A DNA stretch of 64,000 nucleotides from contig NZ_MTJN01000002.1 in NCBI RefSeq assembly GCF_002017865.1, positions 2,914,001 to 2,978,000 of the forward strand. Reading direction: 5' to 3'. The notes under the pieces are model-generated. The model made no database searches, was not told the origin of the DNA, and saw only the letters and a list, made by a program, of their open reading frames with translations. How positions within the stretch are numbered: the first letter of the stretch is position 1; the number at the start of each line of letters is the position of its first letter. Shown here piece by piece: positions 17,866 to 25,901 of the stretch. Both the position numbers and the translations under genes were made by a program. Source of the DNA: Rhodoferax fermentans. Its GTDB lineage: Bacteria; Pseudomonadota; Gammaproteobacteria; Burkholderiales; Burkholderiaceae_C.

Positions 17866-18297
17866 TCACAAATGAACAATTTCAACATCTGACCATTTGT
17901 TGCGAAGATATTCGGCAACAAGTCGCCGATGGCAGTGGTGAGGCTTATCCTCGCTGCAGAGCAGACAGCCGCCATCAAGTTGCTGCCGATCAATATCCTC
18001 AATGCGACGTTTGGCCATCAGATCAAGAAATTTATTCTCGTAGATGTCCCACGCACCGCCATTCTTCTTGTACTCATCCAAGATATCCTGAGTCGGCGCC
18101 AATTTAGATACATGCTCATAGCCCAGGCCGCAGATCTGCTTGGTGAAATATCGTAAATCGTCCCTTTTCGCAAAACCAGCGAGCTGAGAAATATTGTTGA
18201 GACGAACATCAACCAGCTTTGTGGCTCCCGACTTCATTAATCGCGTGAAGAAGCCCTCCGCTGAGGTTTTAGTGAACCCAATCGTATAGATTTTCAC
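17866..18297 (-). CDS. DUF488 protein (second of a pair)
   Basis: The 143-residue protein opens MKIYTIGFTKTSAEGFF, contains VDVRLNNISQLAGFAKRDDLRYF, and ends with the DUF488 signature LLCSEDKPHHCHRRLVAEYL (C-x-E, then CHR). The function of DUF488 is unknown to me; the conserved Cys/His pattern suggests a catalytic or metal site. Its start overlaps the stop of the preceding DUF488 gene in ATGA, so the two are coupled. Codon use is A/T-richer than in neighbouring operons. Confidence 0.85.
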   Translation of the reverse strand: MKIYTIGFTKTSAEGFFTRLMKSGATKLVDVRLNNISQLAGFAKRDDLRYFTKQICGLGYEHVSKLAPTQDILDEYKKNGGAWDIYENKFLDLMAKRRIEDIDRQQLDGGCLLCSEDKPHHCHRRLVAEYLRNKWSDVEIVHL

Positions 18298-18935
18298 TGT
18301 TCGTCCTCTTCGTTGTACGCGATTTCAGCGCTCTTTGTTGGCGTTCCGCGATTTGCTTTTCGATCGTAAGCAATCCGCTCAGCTTGTTTTTCATAGGCAT
18401 CATCGACGGTGAGCTCTTCTGAACGAAACATGTCGGCTTCGCCTAACCCCATTTTTACAATCAATCTGGCGATTGCGTCCCGATGCGCTTCGGTTGAACC
18501 ATCCTGAAGAATGTGAGTGACATTTGCGCCGCGACTTACAAGTTCTCGGGCAACGAGGATTGTCCGATGGCAATCTAGTGGATCTTTCTCAGCGCACATT
18601 AGTGCGATTTTGTGAGTCGCCGCACCCTCGATAACACGAGTGAGACCAGATTGAAAGAGAGGTGTCCGGGCTAGCAATTTAAATTGAACCTTGCCGTCAA
18701 CGTAACAGCACTCATCATCACTCCTTGCACCCAATTCCTTGCCAAGAAAAGCGTACCGTATTCCGTGCACTTTCAACGCATTGCGGAGTTCTTCCCGATT
18801 GAACTGCGGGTTGAACCGACTGTATGGAGCAGACCGAACATCGGCAATGGCAGTCACTCCCTGCTTCTGAAGCAAGCTGAGGAATTTCTCAAATGATTGG
18901 GTCGAATGTCCGACCGTGTATATCTCAATGACCAT
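18294..18935 (-). CDS. DUF488 protein (first of a pair)
   Basis: The 213-residue protein opens MVIEIYTVGHSTQSFEKFL, has ADVRSAPYSRFNPQFNREEL near residue 35 and the signature LMCAEKDPLDCHRTILVAREL near 115. A charged C-terminal extension of about 60 residues (AERIAYDRKANRG...) is absent from its partner. It overlaps the upstream dual-OB gene by 11 bp and the downstream DUF488 gene by 4 bp. Two paralogues in one operon suggest a heteromeric or division-of-labour arrangement. Confidence 0.85.
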   Translation of the reverse strand: MVIEIYTVGHSTQSFEKFLSLLQKQGVTAIADVRSAPYSRFNPQFNREELRNALKVHGIRYAFLGKELGARSDDECCYVDGKVQFKLLARTPLFQSGLTRVIEGAATHKIALMCAEKDPLDCHRTILVARELVSRGANVTHILQDGSTEAHRDAIARLIVKMGLGEADMFRSEELTVDDAYEKQAERIAYDRKANRGTPTKSAEIAYNEEDEQ

Positions 18936-19635
18936 TTATTTGTGCACATCTTTGCGGGGTAATAAGCGAAGCAACTACGCGAAATGCAAAGCCGTTCCAT
19001 ATTTCGACCAAGCTCACGCAAAGCGCTGCTACTCCGATAGGGTACTTTCCATCGCCTCTCACCAAATACGCCTGCTCAATTTCAGGATCTGTAATCGACA
19101 TGAAATAGGGCGTGTGATTCAACGTAAATCGGGCACGCACGCGTCGTCTTGCTTGGTTCCCTTGAAAACCGTCTTCAACTTGAACCACGACCTCCAAGTC
19201 AGAAACTGAAATCAACTTCAGCGAACCTCCTGCCCTCACCACATTCGCCTCGGCAACCTTGTCATTCTGTCCGTGCTGGGTGCATTGCGAATTGGCCCAG
19301 AAGGCCGGATCAAACGCATCCACACAGGAAACAACTTGATTCCAATTGGCAGTACCAGTCTTCGTCCAATAAAACTTGTCATCCAAAACGTGGTTTTCAA
19401 CCTGATGATCAAACGGGGCGACCTGAATCAACGGCACAGACACGATATCAAGGAGCTGCGCTTTGATACCGTTTTCATAACGTCGCTCTTCTTCAGAAAC
19501 CTCATGACTAGGTCTTGCGCTGACAGGTCGAAGCCACTTGCCTACCTTGTTGCCCTCGAATTCCTTCCCGGCGATGCATCTGCCAGACGGTGGTTTACGT
19601 GAGTTTGCAAGGCAAAGAATGGTCTTAAGGTACAT
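18925..19635 (-). CDS. dual OB-fold-type protein, first gene of the DUF488 cassette
   Basis: The 236-residue protein begins MYLKTILCLANSRKPPSGRC, then AGKEFEGNKVGKWLRPVSAR and LLDIVSVPLIQ. I recall this opening from proteins annotated as dual OB domain-containing; that is from memory. ATG 19635 is selected because AAGGAGCCCAG lies directly before it. The second half (SDLEVVVQVEDGFQGNQARRRVRARFTLNHTPYFMSITDPEIEQ) is beta-rich. It contains several cysteines but no classical catalytic motif. It overlaps the DUF488 gene downstream. Nucleic-acid or nucleotide binding is a guess from the fold. Confidence 0.6.
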   Translation of the reverse strand: MYLKTILCLANSRKPPSGRCIAGKEFEGNKVGKWLRPVSARPSHEVSEEERRYENGIKAQLLDIVSVPLIQVAPFDHQVENHVLDDKFYWTKTGTANWNQVVSCVDAFDPAFWANSQCTQHGQNDKVAEANVVRAGGSLKLISVSDLEVVVQVEDGFQGNQARRRVRARFTLNHTPYFMSITDPEIEQAYLVRGDGKYPIGVAALCVSLVEIWNGFAFRVVASLITPQRCAQINGH

Positions 19636-20214
19636 CTGGGCTCCTTGAGTAGAATTTTTTTTTAGGTGCTGGTCTTGGATATTGCTCGACTTTATGCACC
19701 AGAATTCGTGTCTCACATGGTATCCCAAGCCTCGAGTTAGAAGCGTCAATGACTGTATTGGATGCATTCAACAACAACAGAAAAATGGGCCAGGCTCAAA
19801 TTAAACTCAGGCCTTCTGGCCACCGATTGCCGGGGGTTGATGAGGTGTATGAGAAACCGGCCGCTACCCCAAGTGATATGGCGGCTATTAGCTATCAAAA
19901 TGCAAGCTATCAATCTGACCGCTTTGAGCGCGCATTTAAATGGGCCCCGGCCCTATTCGCCGGTATGAAGACGCAGCCTGCAAGCTGAACGAAAACGGGT
20001 CCAGACTCGAATTAAAACAACAGCCATTTTTTCAACCCTCGGCAGTAATCTGGCGCAACGCCTGGGCAACCACGGCCACCGGTTGCCAGAAAAAAGGGGC
20101 TAAGTCGAATAAGCTGGCCGCCCAAACGGCACAGGTCAACGGCATTTGAATGCACCCAACCCGTGCCATACTTCCCCTCGTCCCAAGCAACACCCCTGTG
20201 ATCGAGGTCAACCC
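19636..20214. other. gene-poor interval with two degenerate direct repeats
   Basis: No convincing gene is seen. Two similar stretches, 19781-19813 and 19991-20024 (GGGCCAGGCTCAAATTAAA and GGGTCCAGACTCGAATTAAA), lie 210 bp apart in direct orientation. A 79-codon frame (19749-19988) spans the interval but has no recognisable family and poor codon bias. The last 60 bases hold the galM ribosome-binding site. Confidence 0.4.
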
Positions 20215-21252
20215 ATGACAAACGCCGACATCCTTTGCCCGGACGGGCAGCCGCTCAAATTGATCCAACTGTCACACGCCTCGGGGCTCAAATTGGACTT
20301 GATCGACTGGGGCGCAACCTGGGTTTCCTGCCGGATGCCGGTGGCAGGCGTGGAGCGCGAGACGCTGCTTGGCCATGCCACGCTGGCAGACTACTTCTCT
20401 GCGCAAGGCTACCTGGGCGCGACCGTCGGCCGCTTCGCCAACCGGATTGGCAACGCCAGAATCGAGCGTGATGGCCGCGTGTTTAAGCTGACCCCCAACC
20501 AGGGTGTTCACCAGCTGCATGGCGGGCCGGACGGGTTTGACCGTCGTCGCTGGAACATCCTCGAACAAAGTGCGGAGCACGTGCTGCTTGGCATCGACTC
20601 GCCCGATGGCGACCAAGGCTACCCCGGTAATCTGGCGGCCACGGTGTGTTACCGGCTGGAAGACGGGCTGCGCGTGAGCATGGTCTACACCGCCACCGTG
20701 GATGCACCTTGCCCGGTTAACTTGACCAATCACGCCTACTTCAATCTGGATGGCGCGGCCACCGATGTTCGCCAACACGTGTTGACGATTGCCGCGCACG
20801 AGTACCTGCCAATCGACAAGGATTCGATTCCTCTGGGCCAGCTGGCACCGGTGGCTGGCACGGGCTTCGATTTCAATGTGCCCAAAAAGATCGGTACCGA
20901 TTTCCTCGTTGATGCGCAACAGAAGACCGCGCTCGGTTACGACCATGCGTTCCAGCTCAATCCATCCTGCCGGGGCTTGAAAGCGGTGGCCGCGACGCTT
21001 GTGTCAGGCGATGGACAGCTGGCCATGGACCTGCTGACCACCAAGCCCGCTGTGCAGTTCTACAGCGGCAATTACCTGGCCGGGATTTCGGCACGAGACG
21101 GAGGAACCTATTCGGCGCAACAAGGATTGGCGCTGGAGACCGAGTTTTTGCCGGATTGCCCCAATCATCCCGAGTGGCCGGAAGCCAATAGCTGGCTTCT
21201 GCCCGGTGAAACCTACCGCCAAACGACTGTGCTGGTGTTCAGACCAGCTTGA
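20215..21252 (+). CDS. galM: galactose mutarotase (aldose 1-epimerase)
   Basis: The 345-residue enzyme interconverts alpha and beta anomers of aldoses. Motifs: ATVGRFANRIGNARI near residue 70, QLHGGPDGFDRRRW near 105, NLTNHAYFNLDG near 175 (catalytic His), GYDHAFQL, and LALETEFLPDCPNHPEWP near 305 (catalytic Glu). The ATG at 20215 has GAGGT six bases upstream; 23 further codons upstream are in frame but look non-coding. No sugar operon is attached. Confidence 0.92.
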   Translation: MTNADILCPDGQPLKLIQLSHASGLKLDLIDWGATWVSCRMPVAGVERETLLGHATLADYFSAQGYLGATVGRFANRIGNARIERDGRVFKLTPNQGVHQLHGGPDGFDRRRWNILEQSAEHVLLGIDSPDGDQGYPGNLAATVCYRLEDGLRVSMVYTATVDAPCPVNLTNHAYFNLDGAATDVRQHVLTIAAHEYLPIDKDSIPLGQLAPVAGTGFDFNVPKKIGTDFLVDAQQKTALGYDHAFQLNPSCRGLKAVAATLVSGDGQLAMDLLTTKPAVQFYSGNYLAGISARDGGTYSAQQGLALETEFLPDCPNHPEWPEANSWLLPGETYRQTTVLVFRPA

Positions 21253-21379
21253 CCCTCAAGCTGGGCCGTGGGGTGATGGGCGGCGAGGTGTCCGAATGGC
21301 AGGCCGGGTCGCCAATAACGTCCTGCTGTGAGGCGTTGTTCCGCCAGCCCAATGTCACGGTACTGAGAATGACATGCTA

Positions 21380-21431
21380 TTTTTTTCGTAGCTGTTTGCC
21401 CAGTTAATACAAGGGCTGCAGGATGATTTGG
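21380..21431 (-). repeat. palindromic repeat element (reverse orientation)
   Basis: Read on the minus strand: CCAAATCATCCTGCAGCCCTTG, spacer, TGGGCAAACAGCTACG. It lies between galM and the zinc-ribbon gene. Confidence 0.65.
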
Positions 21432-21501
21432 CAAAGAAGACGCGATCAGGCCCCTGCGAGCGATTAGGATGGCGTGTTTGCCACAGCATTTGCCCTGCAC
21501 C

Positions 21502-22233
21502 ATGCCCATTTCGCGCGCCTGCCCTTCATGCCACGACCCGATGCACACCCACACTTTGGCCAGTCTGGCCGGTGGTCAGCTGGAGCTGGACCTGTGTTTT
21601 GCCTGCCGTGGCCTCTGGTTTGACCCGCAGGAGAACCTCAAACTCAGCCCGGCTGCGGTGGTGGATCTGTTCAAGCTGTTGCACGCGCACCGCCATGAAG
21701 GCGCCAAGGCGCTGCCACATCAGCTGAGTTGCCCGCACTGTCGCCGCGCCCTGGTGCAGGGGTTTGATGTGGTCAAAAGTGGCCGCTACATCACCCACCG
21801 CTGCCCACAGCGGCATGGCCGCTTCAGCAGCTTTGCAGCGTTCATGATCGAAAAAGGTTTTGTGCGGCAACTCAGCACCGCTGAAATCAATGACATGGCG
21901 CAGCGCCTGAAGGTGATCAACTGCAGTAACTGCGGCGCGCCGGTGGACCTGCGCAACGACCACGCCTGCCCGTATTGCCGAAGTGCGTTGTCGCTGCTGG
22001 ACCCGCAGGCGGTAGAGCGGGCGCTGGTCGGGTATGAATCAGCGGCCCGGGCGCAAGGCGGTATCCAACTGCCGCAGCTGGCCGATGCGCTGGTGATGCT
22101 GGAGCGCGACCGCCAGCAGGCCGCACGCGAGGCCAAAGCCAATCAGAGTGGCCGCCTAGTGTTGGGGGAAGACGGCCCATCGCTGGACTTGTGGGCCGCC
22201 GGGCTGGCGCTGGTGTGGGCGGTGGTGAACTGA
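21502..22233 (+). CDS. zinc-ribbon protein, unknown function
   Basis: The 243-residue protein has three paired-cysteine modules: CPSCHDPM with LCFACRGLWFDP (TFIIB-type zinc ribbon with the WFD signature), CPHCRRAL, and CSNCGAPVDLRNDHACPYC. The C-terminus ends in a short hydrophobic segment (LDLWAAGLALVWAVV). ATG 21502 starts just before the first ribbon. It converges with thiL. The tail hints at membrane association; the role is unknown. Confidence 0.7.
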   Translation: MPISRACPSCHDPMHTHTLASLAGGQLELDLCFACRGLWFDPQENLKLSPAAVVDLFKLLHAHRHEGAKALPHQLSCPHCRRALVQGFDVVKSGRYITHRCPQRHGRFSSFAAFMIEKGFVRQLSTAEINDMAQRLKVINCSNCGAPVDLRNDHACPYCRSALSLLDPQAVERALVGYESAARAQGGIQLPQLADALVMLERDRQQAAREAKANQSGRLVLGEDGPSLDLWAAGLALVWAVVN

Positions 22234-22251
22234 CTGAGGCCGGTTGGCCGC

Positions 22252-23250
22252 TCAGGCAAAGTGGTCAAACGAGGCGTAGTGGTTGGGCAGGGTCTGGCCT
22301 TGGCTGTCCACCAGCAGCAAACCCGGCTCTGCACGGATCTGGCCAATGCGGGTCACCGGCGTCTGGCTGGCTTGTCCGGCTTGGGCCACGGCCGCGCGTT
22401 GGGAGGCAGGGGCGGTGAACAACAGCTCGTAATCGTCGCCGCCTGCCAGCGCCAAGCTGCGCCATTGTTCTGTCGATAGTTTGAGATCAAATTGGCCTGT
22501 AGCCCCTTTGTTATAAGGGTAGGCAGCTACCAATTTGATGGCGGTGTCGGCCTCGATACATGCGCCAACACCAGAGTTTTCCAGGATATGGCCCAGGTCA
22601 CCAAGCAGGCCGTCGCTGACATCGATGGCAGCGGTGGCCACACCACGCAGCGCCTGGCCCAGCGCCACCCGGGGTGTGGGCGTTTCCAGCCGTTGGCGGC
22701 ATGACGCCAGCAGCTCGGGTGGCAGGTCAATCTGGCCCAGCAAGGTATTGAGCGCCAGCCGCGCGTCACCCAGGTTGCCGCTCACATAAATGTCGTCACC
22801 GGGCTGGGCACCTGAGCGCAGCAGCGCCTGCGAGCGTCCGTTGACCACTGGCACCTCACCAAACACGGTGATGCAGATGTTGAGCGGCCCGGCGGTGGTG
22901 TCGCCGCCAACCAGCTCGCAGCCGTGGGTCTCGGCCAGCGCCAACAGGCCTTCGGCAAACGCGGCCAGCCAGGGCTCGTTGACCTCGGGCAAAGACAACG
23001 CCAGGGTGAATGCCAGGGGGCGGGCGCCGCAGGCGGCCAGGTCGCTCAGGTTCACCGCCAGGGATTTGTGGCCCAGGGTGCGCGGGTCGACATCGGCAAA
23101 AAAGTGGCGGCCTGACACCAGCATGTCACTCGATATCGCCATCTGGGTGCCGGGGCGCGGTTGCAGCAGGGCGCAGTCGTCACCGACACCGAGCACAGCC
23201 TGGCGCACCGGGCGCTTGAAATAACGTGCAATCAGGTCGAACTCACCCAT
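22252..23250 (-). CDS. thiL: thiamine-monophosphate kinase
   Basis: The 332-residue kinase makes thiamine diphosphate from thiamine phosphate. Motifs: MGEFDLIARYF at the start, GVGDDCALLQ near residue 22, KSLAVNLSDLAACGARPLAFTLAL, VGGDTTAGPLNI, and AIDVSDGLLGDLGHI near 210. ATG 23250 overlaps the recombinase stop by 8 bp. Residues about 237-254 (KLVAAYPYNKGATGQFDL) are encoded by a complete palindromic repeat with exact outer arms, so the family has inserted in this gene without breaking it. Confidence 0.92.
   Translation of the reverse strand: MGEFDLIARYFKRPVRQAVLGVGDDCALLQPRPGTQMAISSDMLVSGRHFFADVDPRTLGHKSLAVNLSDLAACGARPLAFTLALSLPEVNEPWLAAFAEGLLALAETHGCELVGGDTTAGPLNICITVFGEVPVVNGRSQALLRSGAQPGDDIYVSGNLGDARLALNTLLGQIDLPPELLASCRQRLETPTPRVALGQALRGVATAAIDVSDGLLGDLGHILENSGVGACIEADTAIKLVAAYPYNKGATGQFDLKLSTEQWRSLALAGGDDYELLFTAPASQRAAVAQAGQASQTPVTRIGQIRAEPGLLLVDSQGQTLPNHYASFDHFA
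22486..22539 (-). repeat. palindromic repeat element, in frame inside thiL
   Basis: The best-preserved copy in the window. ATCAAATTGG at the left end and CCAATTTGAT at the right end are exact reverse complements, enclosing TAGCCCC...AAGGGTAGGCAGCTA. The total is 54 bp, a multiple of three. Confidence 0.8.
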
Positions 23251-25372
23251 GGGCGGAGTCCTGTCCGGATATTTGGGGCGCAGCATGCCCGGGCGACGCG
23301 GCTGCAGGCGTCGTGGGCTCGGATGGCGTGCTGGCCACTGGCTCGGGCACGGGCAGGAAAAAACTGCGCAGCTGGTGGCGCAATCTGTGGCGCAGGGCCG
23401 CGTAAATGGCGCTGCGTTGCACACCGCTGACGTTGTGTGCCCGCAAGGCCAGCAAAAAGGCCAGGTAAAAACTCACCGCCACATTGAGCACACCGGTACA
23501 GGCCACTGCCGCCAGGCACCACCAAAAAGCGGGCATGTAGAAAATGTCCGCGCCCAGGCTGGAGGCCGCAGCGGCCAACTGCCCGGTGGACAGGGTCACG
23601 TGGCGCACCTCCAGGCCCAGACCAACAAAGCCAGCAAAGGCCGGCACCAGGCCCAGCATCAGCCCCAACGAGATGTTGGCGGTCAGGCCCGAGATGTTGT
23701 TGCGCATGAAACTGGCCCAGCGGTCGGCGCGGGCCACACCCAGCACCGACGTGATGCGGGGGTTGTAACGCAGGGCCGAGTCCAGCCTTTGCAGCACAAA
23801 CCAGTTCTCGGTCCAGCCCGCGATGATGCTCGACGCAAACAGCAGCACCCCGGTACCCGCCGCAAACAGCGCGGTTGGGCCCAGCAGGGTCAGGTCGTGC
23901 AAGACATGTTGGGCGGTGGCCGCATCGATCATCGGTCGGCCCAGGGTGAGCCACAACACGGTGCTGATCAGCAGCACATAAGGTGTCACCATGGCCAGAT
24001 TGCCCACAATGGCGGCGACCTGTGAGCGCATCAAATGCGCCACCTCGTCAATAAATCGATCAATGGCACCGGGGTGGCCCAGGTCCTTGAGTTTGGCGGC
24101 CATGGCAGGTGCCGTCATGGCGGGTTGTTTGGTGGCCACCGTCCAATGCATCAGCTGGATCAGCACAAAACTCAGGGCGTAGTTCATACCCGCAAAAAAG
24201 CCACCCCAGAAGGCCGAGAGCCCCATGGAGAGCACCACAAACTTCATCATCGTGGTGATCGACATCACCGCACCGCCACCGGCCGCGTCACGCAGCATTT
24301 GGGTGTATTCGGCGCGGGTGCGCGTGATGTAGTGTTCCCCGGTTTCCGAGCTGCGTTCGGCCACCTTGGACGCCAGCATCGAGGAGTTGGCGGCAATCAG
24401 CGCGCGCACACTCAGGCGGTCTTGCCCCACACTGACCAGATGCCCCAGCAGCTGGGCCGTGTGTTGTTGGGGTGTGGCTGAAAACAGGCAGTCCAGCAGG
24501 GCGCGGATGCGTAGCGCACGTTCGCGCAGCTGGCGCAGCTGGAACACCAGGTTGACCGAGATGCCGTGGGCATCCAGATGGGTGTAGACCGAGGCCGCCG
24601 CATGGCGGCATTCATCGAGCTGTTTCTGGAAATGTTGCAGGGCCTGCTGGCAGTTGGCCGTGGCCTGCTGCGGGTTCTGGCGCCAGGTGACTTCCAGTGC
24701 CTCCAGGTCGGCGGCCAGGGCGTGGAACGGGCCAGACTGGCGCGCCAGCGCACTCATGCGCAGGCGCAGCTCGGGCGAAAAACCGGTGGCGCGGATTTGC
24801 CCGGTGCAAAAATGCAGCGCCTCCATCAGGGTGGCTTGCCAAGCCGTGGGTGCCGGGCTACCGGGCTCCGGGTTGGCAAACAGCGGGTGTTGCCAGGCCG
24901 TGCGTTTGGGGGCCGGCTCGGGCCCGGTTTGCAACAGATCGGCCAGGCGCGCCAGCAGATGGGCATCCAGGCTGCTGATCCACTCGGCATCAAAGGGGTG
25001 GTGCAGCACCAGTGCAAACAGGGTCGAGGCGTCATTGGTCTCGGGGGTGCCCGGCAGCAACTTCAGGCGCAGGCGCTCGGCCAGTTCGCTGGCAAAAGCG
25101 CTGCGGGTGGCAAAGCCGTGGTCGGCCAGCAAGGCGGTGGCGTCGACCGTCTCGAGCAGGGTCTGCCACCACTGTTGCAGCAGCGTCCGCGTGCCCTGGC
25201 GCTGTTGCAGCGCATCGAGCAGCAGCGCCAGTCTGGCGTGGGTGGTGGCCACCGAGCTGGCGTCACCCCGCAGCCATTCTGCCAGGCGGATCAGCCACAG
25301 GTGGCGTTGGACCAGGGGAACGTTCGGGTCGAGTTGCGCCAGCAGTTCGGGCAGGTCAATCGGGCGTTTCAT
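23243..25372 (-). CDS. site-specific recombinase, Gcr family (membrane protein)
   Basis: The 709-residue protein matches in length and outline the SpecificRecomb/Gcr family of beta- and gammaproteobacteria. The soluble N-terminal part begins MKRPIDLPELLAQLDPNVPLVQRHLWLIRLAEWLRG. From about residue 380 there are many membrane segments (FWGGFFAGMNYALSFVLIQLMHW and later ones). The family name dates from a gonococcal recombination phenotype; biochemical proof is thin and the membrane character makes a direct recombinase role doubtful. It runs into thiL and follows apaG by 6 bases. Confidence 0.82.
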   Translation of the reverse strand: MKRPIDLPELLAQLDPNVPLVQRHLWLIRLAEWLRGDASSVATTHARLALLLDALQQRQGTRTLLQQWWQTLLETVDATALLADHGFATRSAFASELAERLRLKLLPGTPETNDASTLFALVLHHPFDAEWISSLDAHLLARLADLLQTGPEPAPKRTAWQHPLFANPEPGSPAPTAWQATLMEALHFCTGQIRATGFSPELRLRMSALARQSGPFHALAADLEALEVTWRQNPQQATANCQQALQHFQKQLDECRHAAASVYTHLDAHGISVNLVFQLRQLRERALRIRALLDCLFSATPQQHTAQLLGHLVSVGQDRLSVRALIAANSSMLASKVAERSSETGEHYITRTRAEYTQMLRDAAGGGAVMSITTMMKFVVLSMGLSAFWGGFFAGMNYALSFVLIQLMHWTVATKQPAMTAPAMAAKLKDLGHPGAIDRFIDEVAHLMRSQVAAIVGNLAMVTPYVLLISTVLWLTLGRPMIDAATAQHVLHDLTLLGPTALFAAGTGVLLFASSIIAGWTENWFVLQRLDSALRYNPRITSVLGVARADRWASFMRNNISGLTANISLGLMLGLVPAFAGFVGLGLEVRHVTLSTGQLAAAASSLGADIFYMPAFWWCLAAVACTGVLNVAVSFYLAFLLALRAHNVSGVQRSAIYAALRHRLRHQLRSFFLPVPEPVASTPSEPTTPAAASPGHAAPQISGQDSAHG

Positions 25373-25378
25373 GGGTGG

Positions 25379-25780
25379 TCAGTGCAAGGTGCGGCTGTCA
25401 CCACCCGCACTCAGGGCATCGAGCACAAACATCGGCACGTCCACCTCAAACTTTTCACCATCCTCGGCCACACAAAAAAAGCTGCCGTGCATGGTGCCGG
25501 TGGGTGTGTTCAGGCGGGTGCCACTGGTGTATTCAAAAGCCTCACCGGGCTGCAGCAGCGGTTGGCGGCCGACCACCCCCAGGCCTTTGACCTTTTCGTG
25601 GTGACCATCGGCGTCGTTCACATTCCAGGTGCGCGAGATCAGCTGCGCGGCCACTGTGCCGGTGTTGCGCACCGCGATGCTGTAGGCAAAAAAGTACAGC
25701 CCCTGCTCAGGGTCGGACTGTTCGGGCAGGTAACGTGGCTTGACCTGGACGTGAAACTGGTAGGTGGGTGTGCTGGACAT
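25379..25780 (-). CDS. apaG: ApaG protein
   Basis: This 133-residue single-domain protein has a fibronectin-like beta fold: FHVQVKPRYLPEQSDPEQGLYFFAYSIAVRN, LISRTWNVNDADGHHEKVKGLGVVGRQPLLQPGE and YTSGTRLNTPTGTMHGSF. The family binds Mg and Co and is linked to metal and diadenosine-tetraphosphate physiology, but its role is unsettled. It lies directly upstream of the recombinase and thiL genes. Confidence 0.93.
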   Translation of the reverse strand: MSSTPTYQFHVQVKPRYLPEQSDPEQGLYFFAYSIAVRNTGTVAAQLISRTWNVNDADGHHEKVKGLGVVGRQPLLQPGEAFEYTSGTRLNTPTGTMHGSFFCVAEDGEKFEVDVPMFVLDALSAGGDSRTLH

Positions 25781-25843
25781 GGTGGGATGCTATCGTGAAA
25801 TCCAGGCCCCAGCCTGCGGGCCAGGGCTTTCCTCTGTAACGGA

Positions 25844-25898
25844 TTGAAAAACGGGCCTCCAGCCCAATTCAATAAAGGGTGAGTAGCTATTCATTCAG
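25844..25898 (+). repeat. palindromic repeat element
   Basis: ACGGGCCTCCAGCCC, a short spacer, AAAGGGTGAGTAGCTATTCATT. It lies between the apaG and pldA genes. Confidence 0.7.
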
Positions 25899-25901
25899 GA
25901 G

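Noticed and set aside
17805..18107. 100-codon plus-strand frame opposite the DUF488 gene
   Set aside because: It is antisense to a recognised DUF488 coding sequence and lacks a ribosome-binding site.
19749..19988. 79-codon frame downstream of the DUF488 cassette region
   Set aside because: It crosses degenerate repeats and has no family, poor codon bias and no convincing start.
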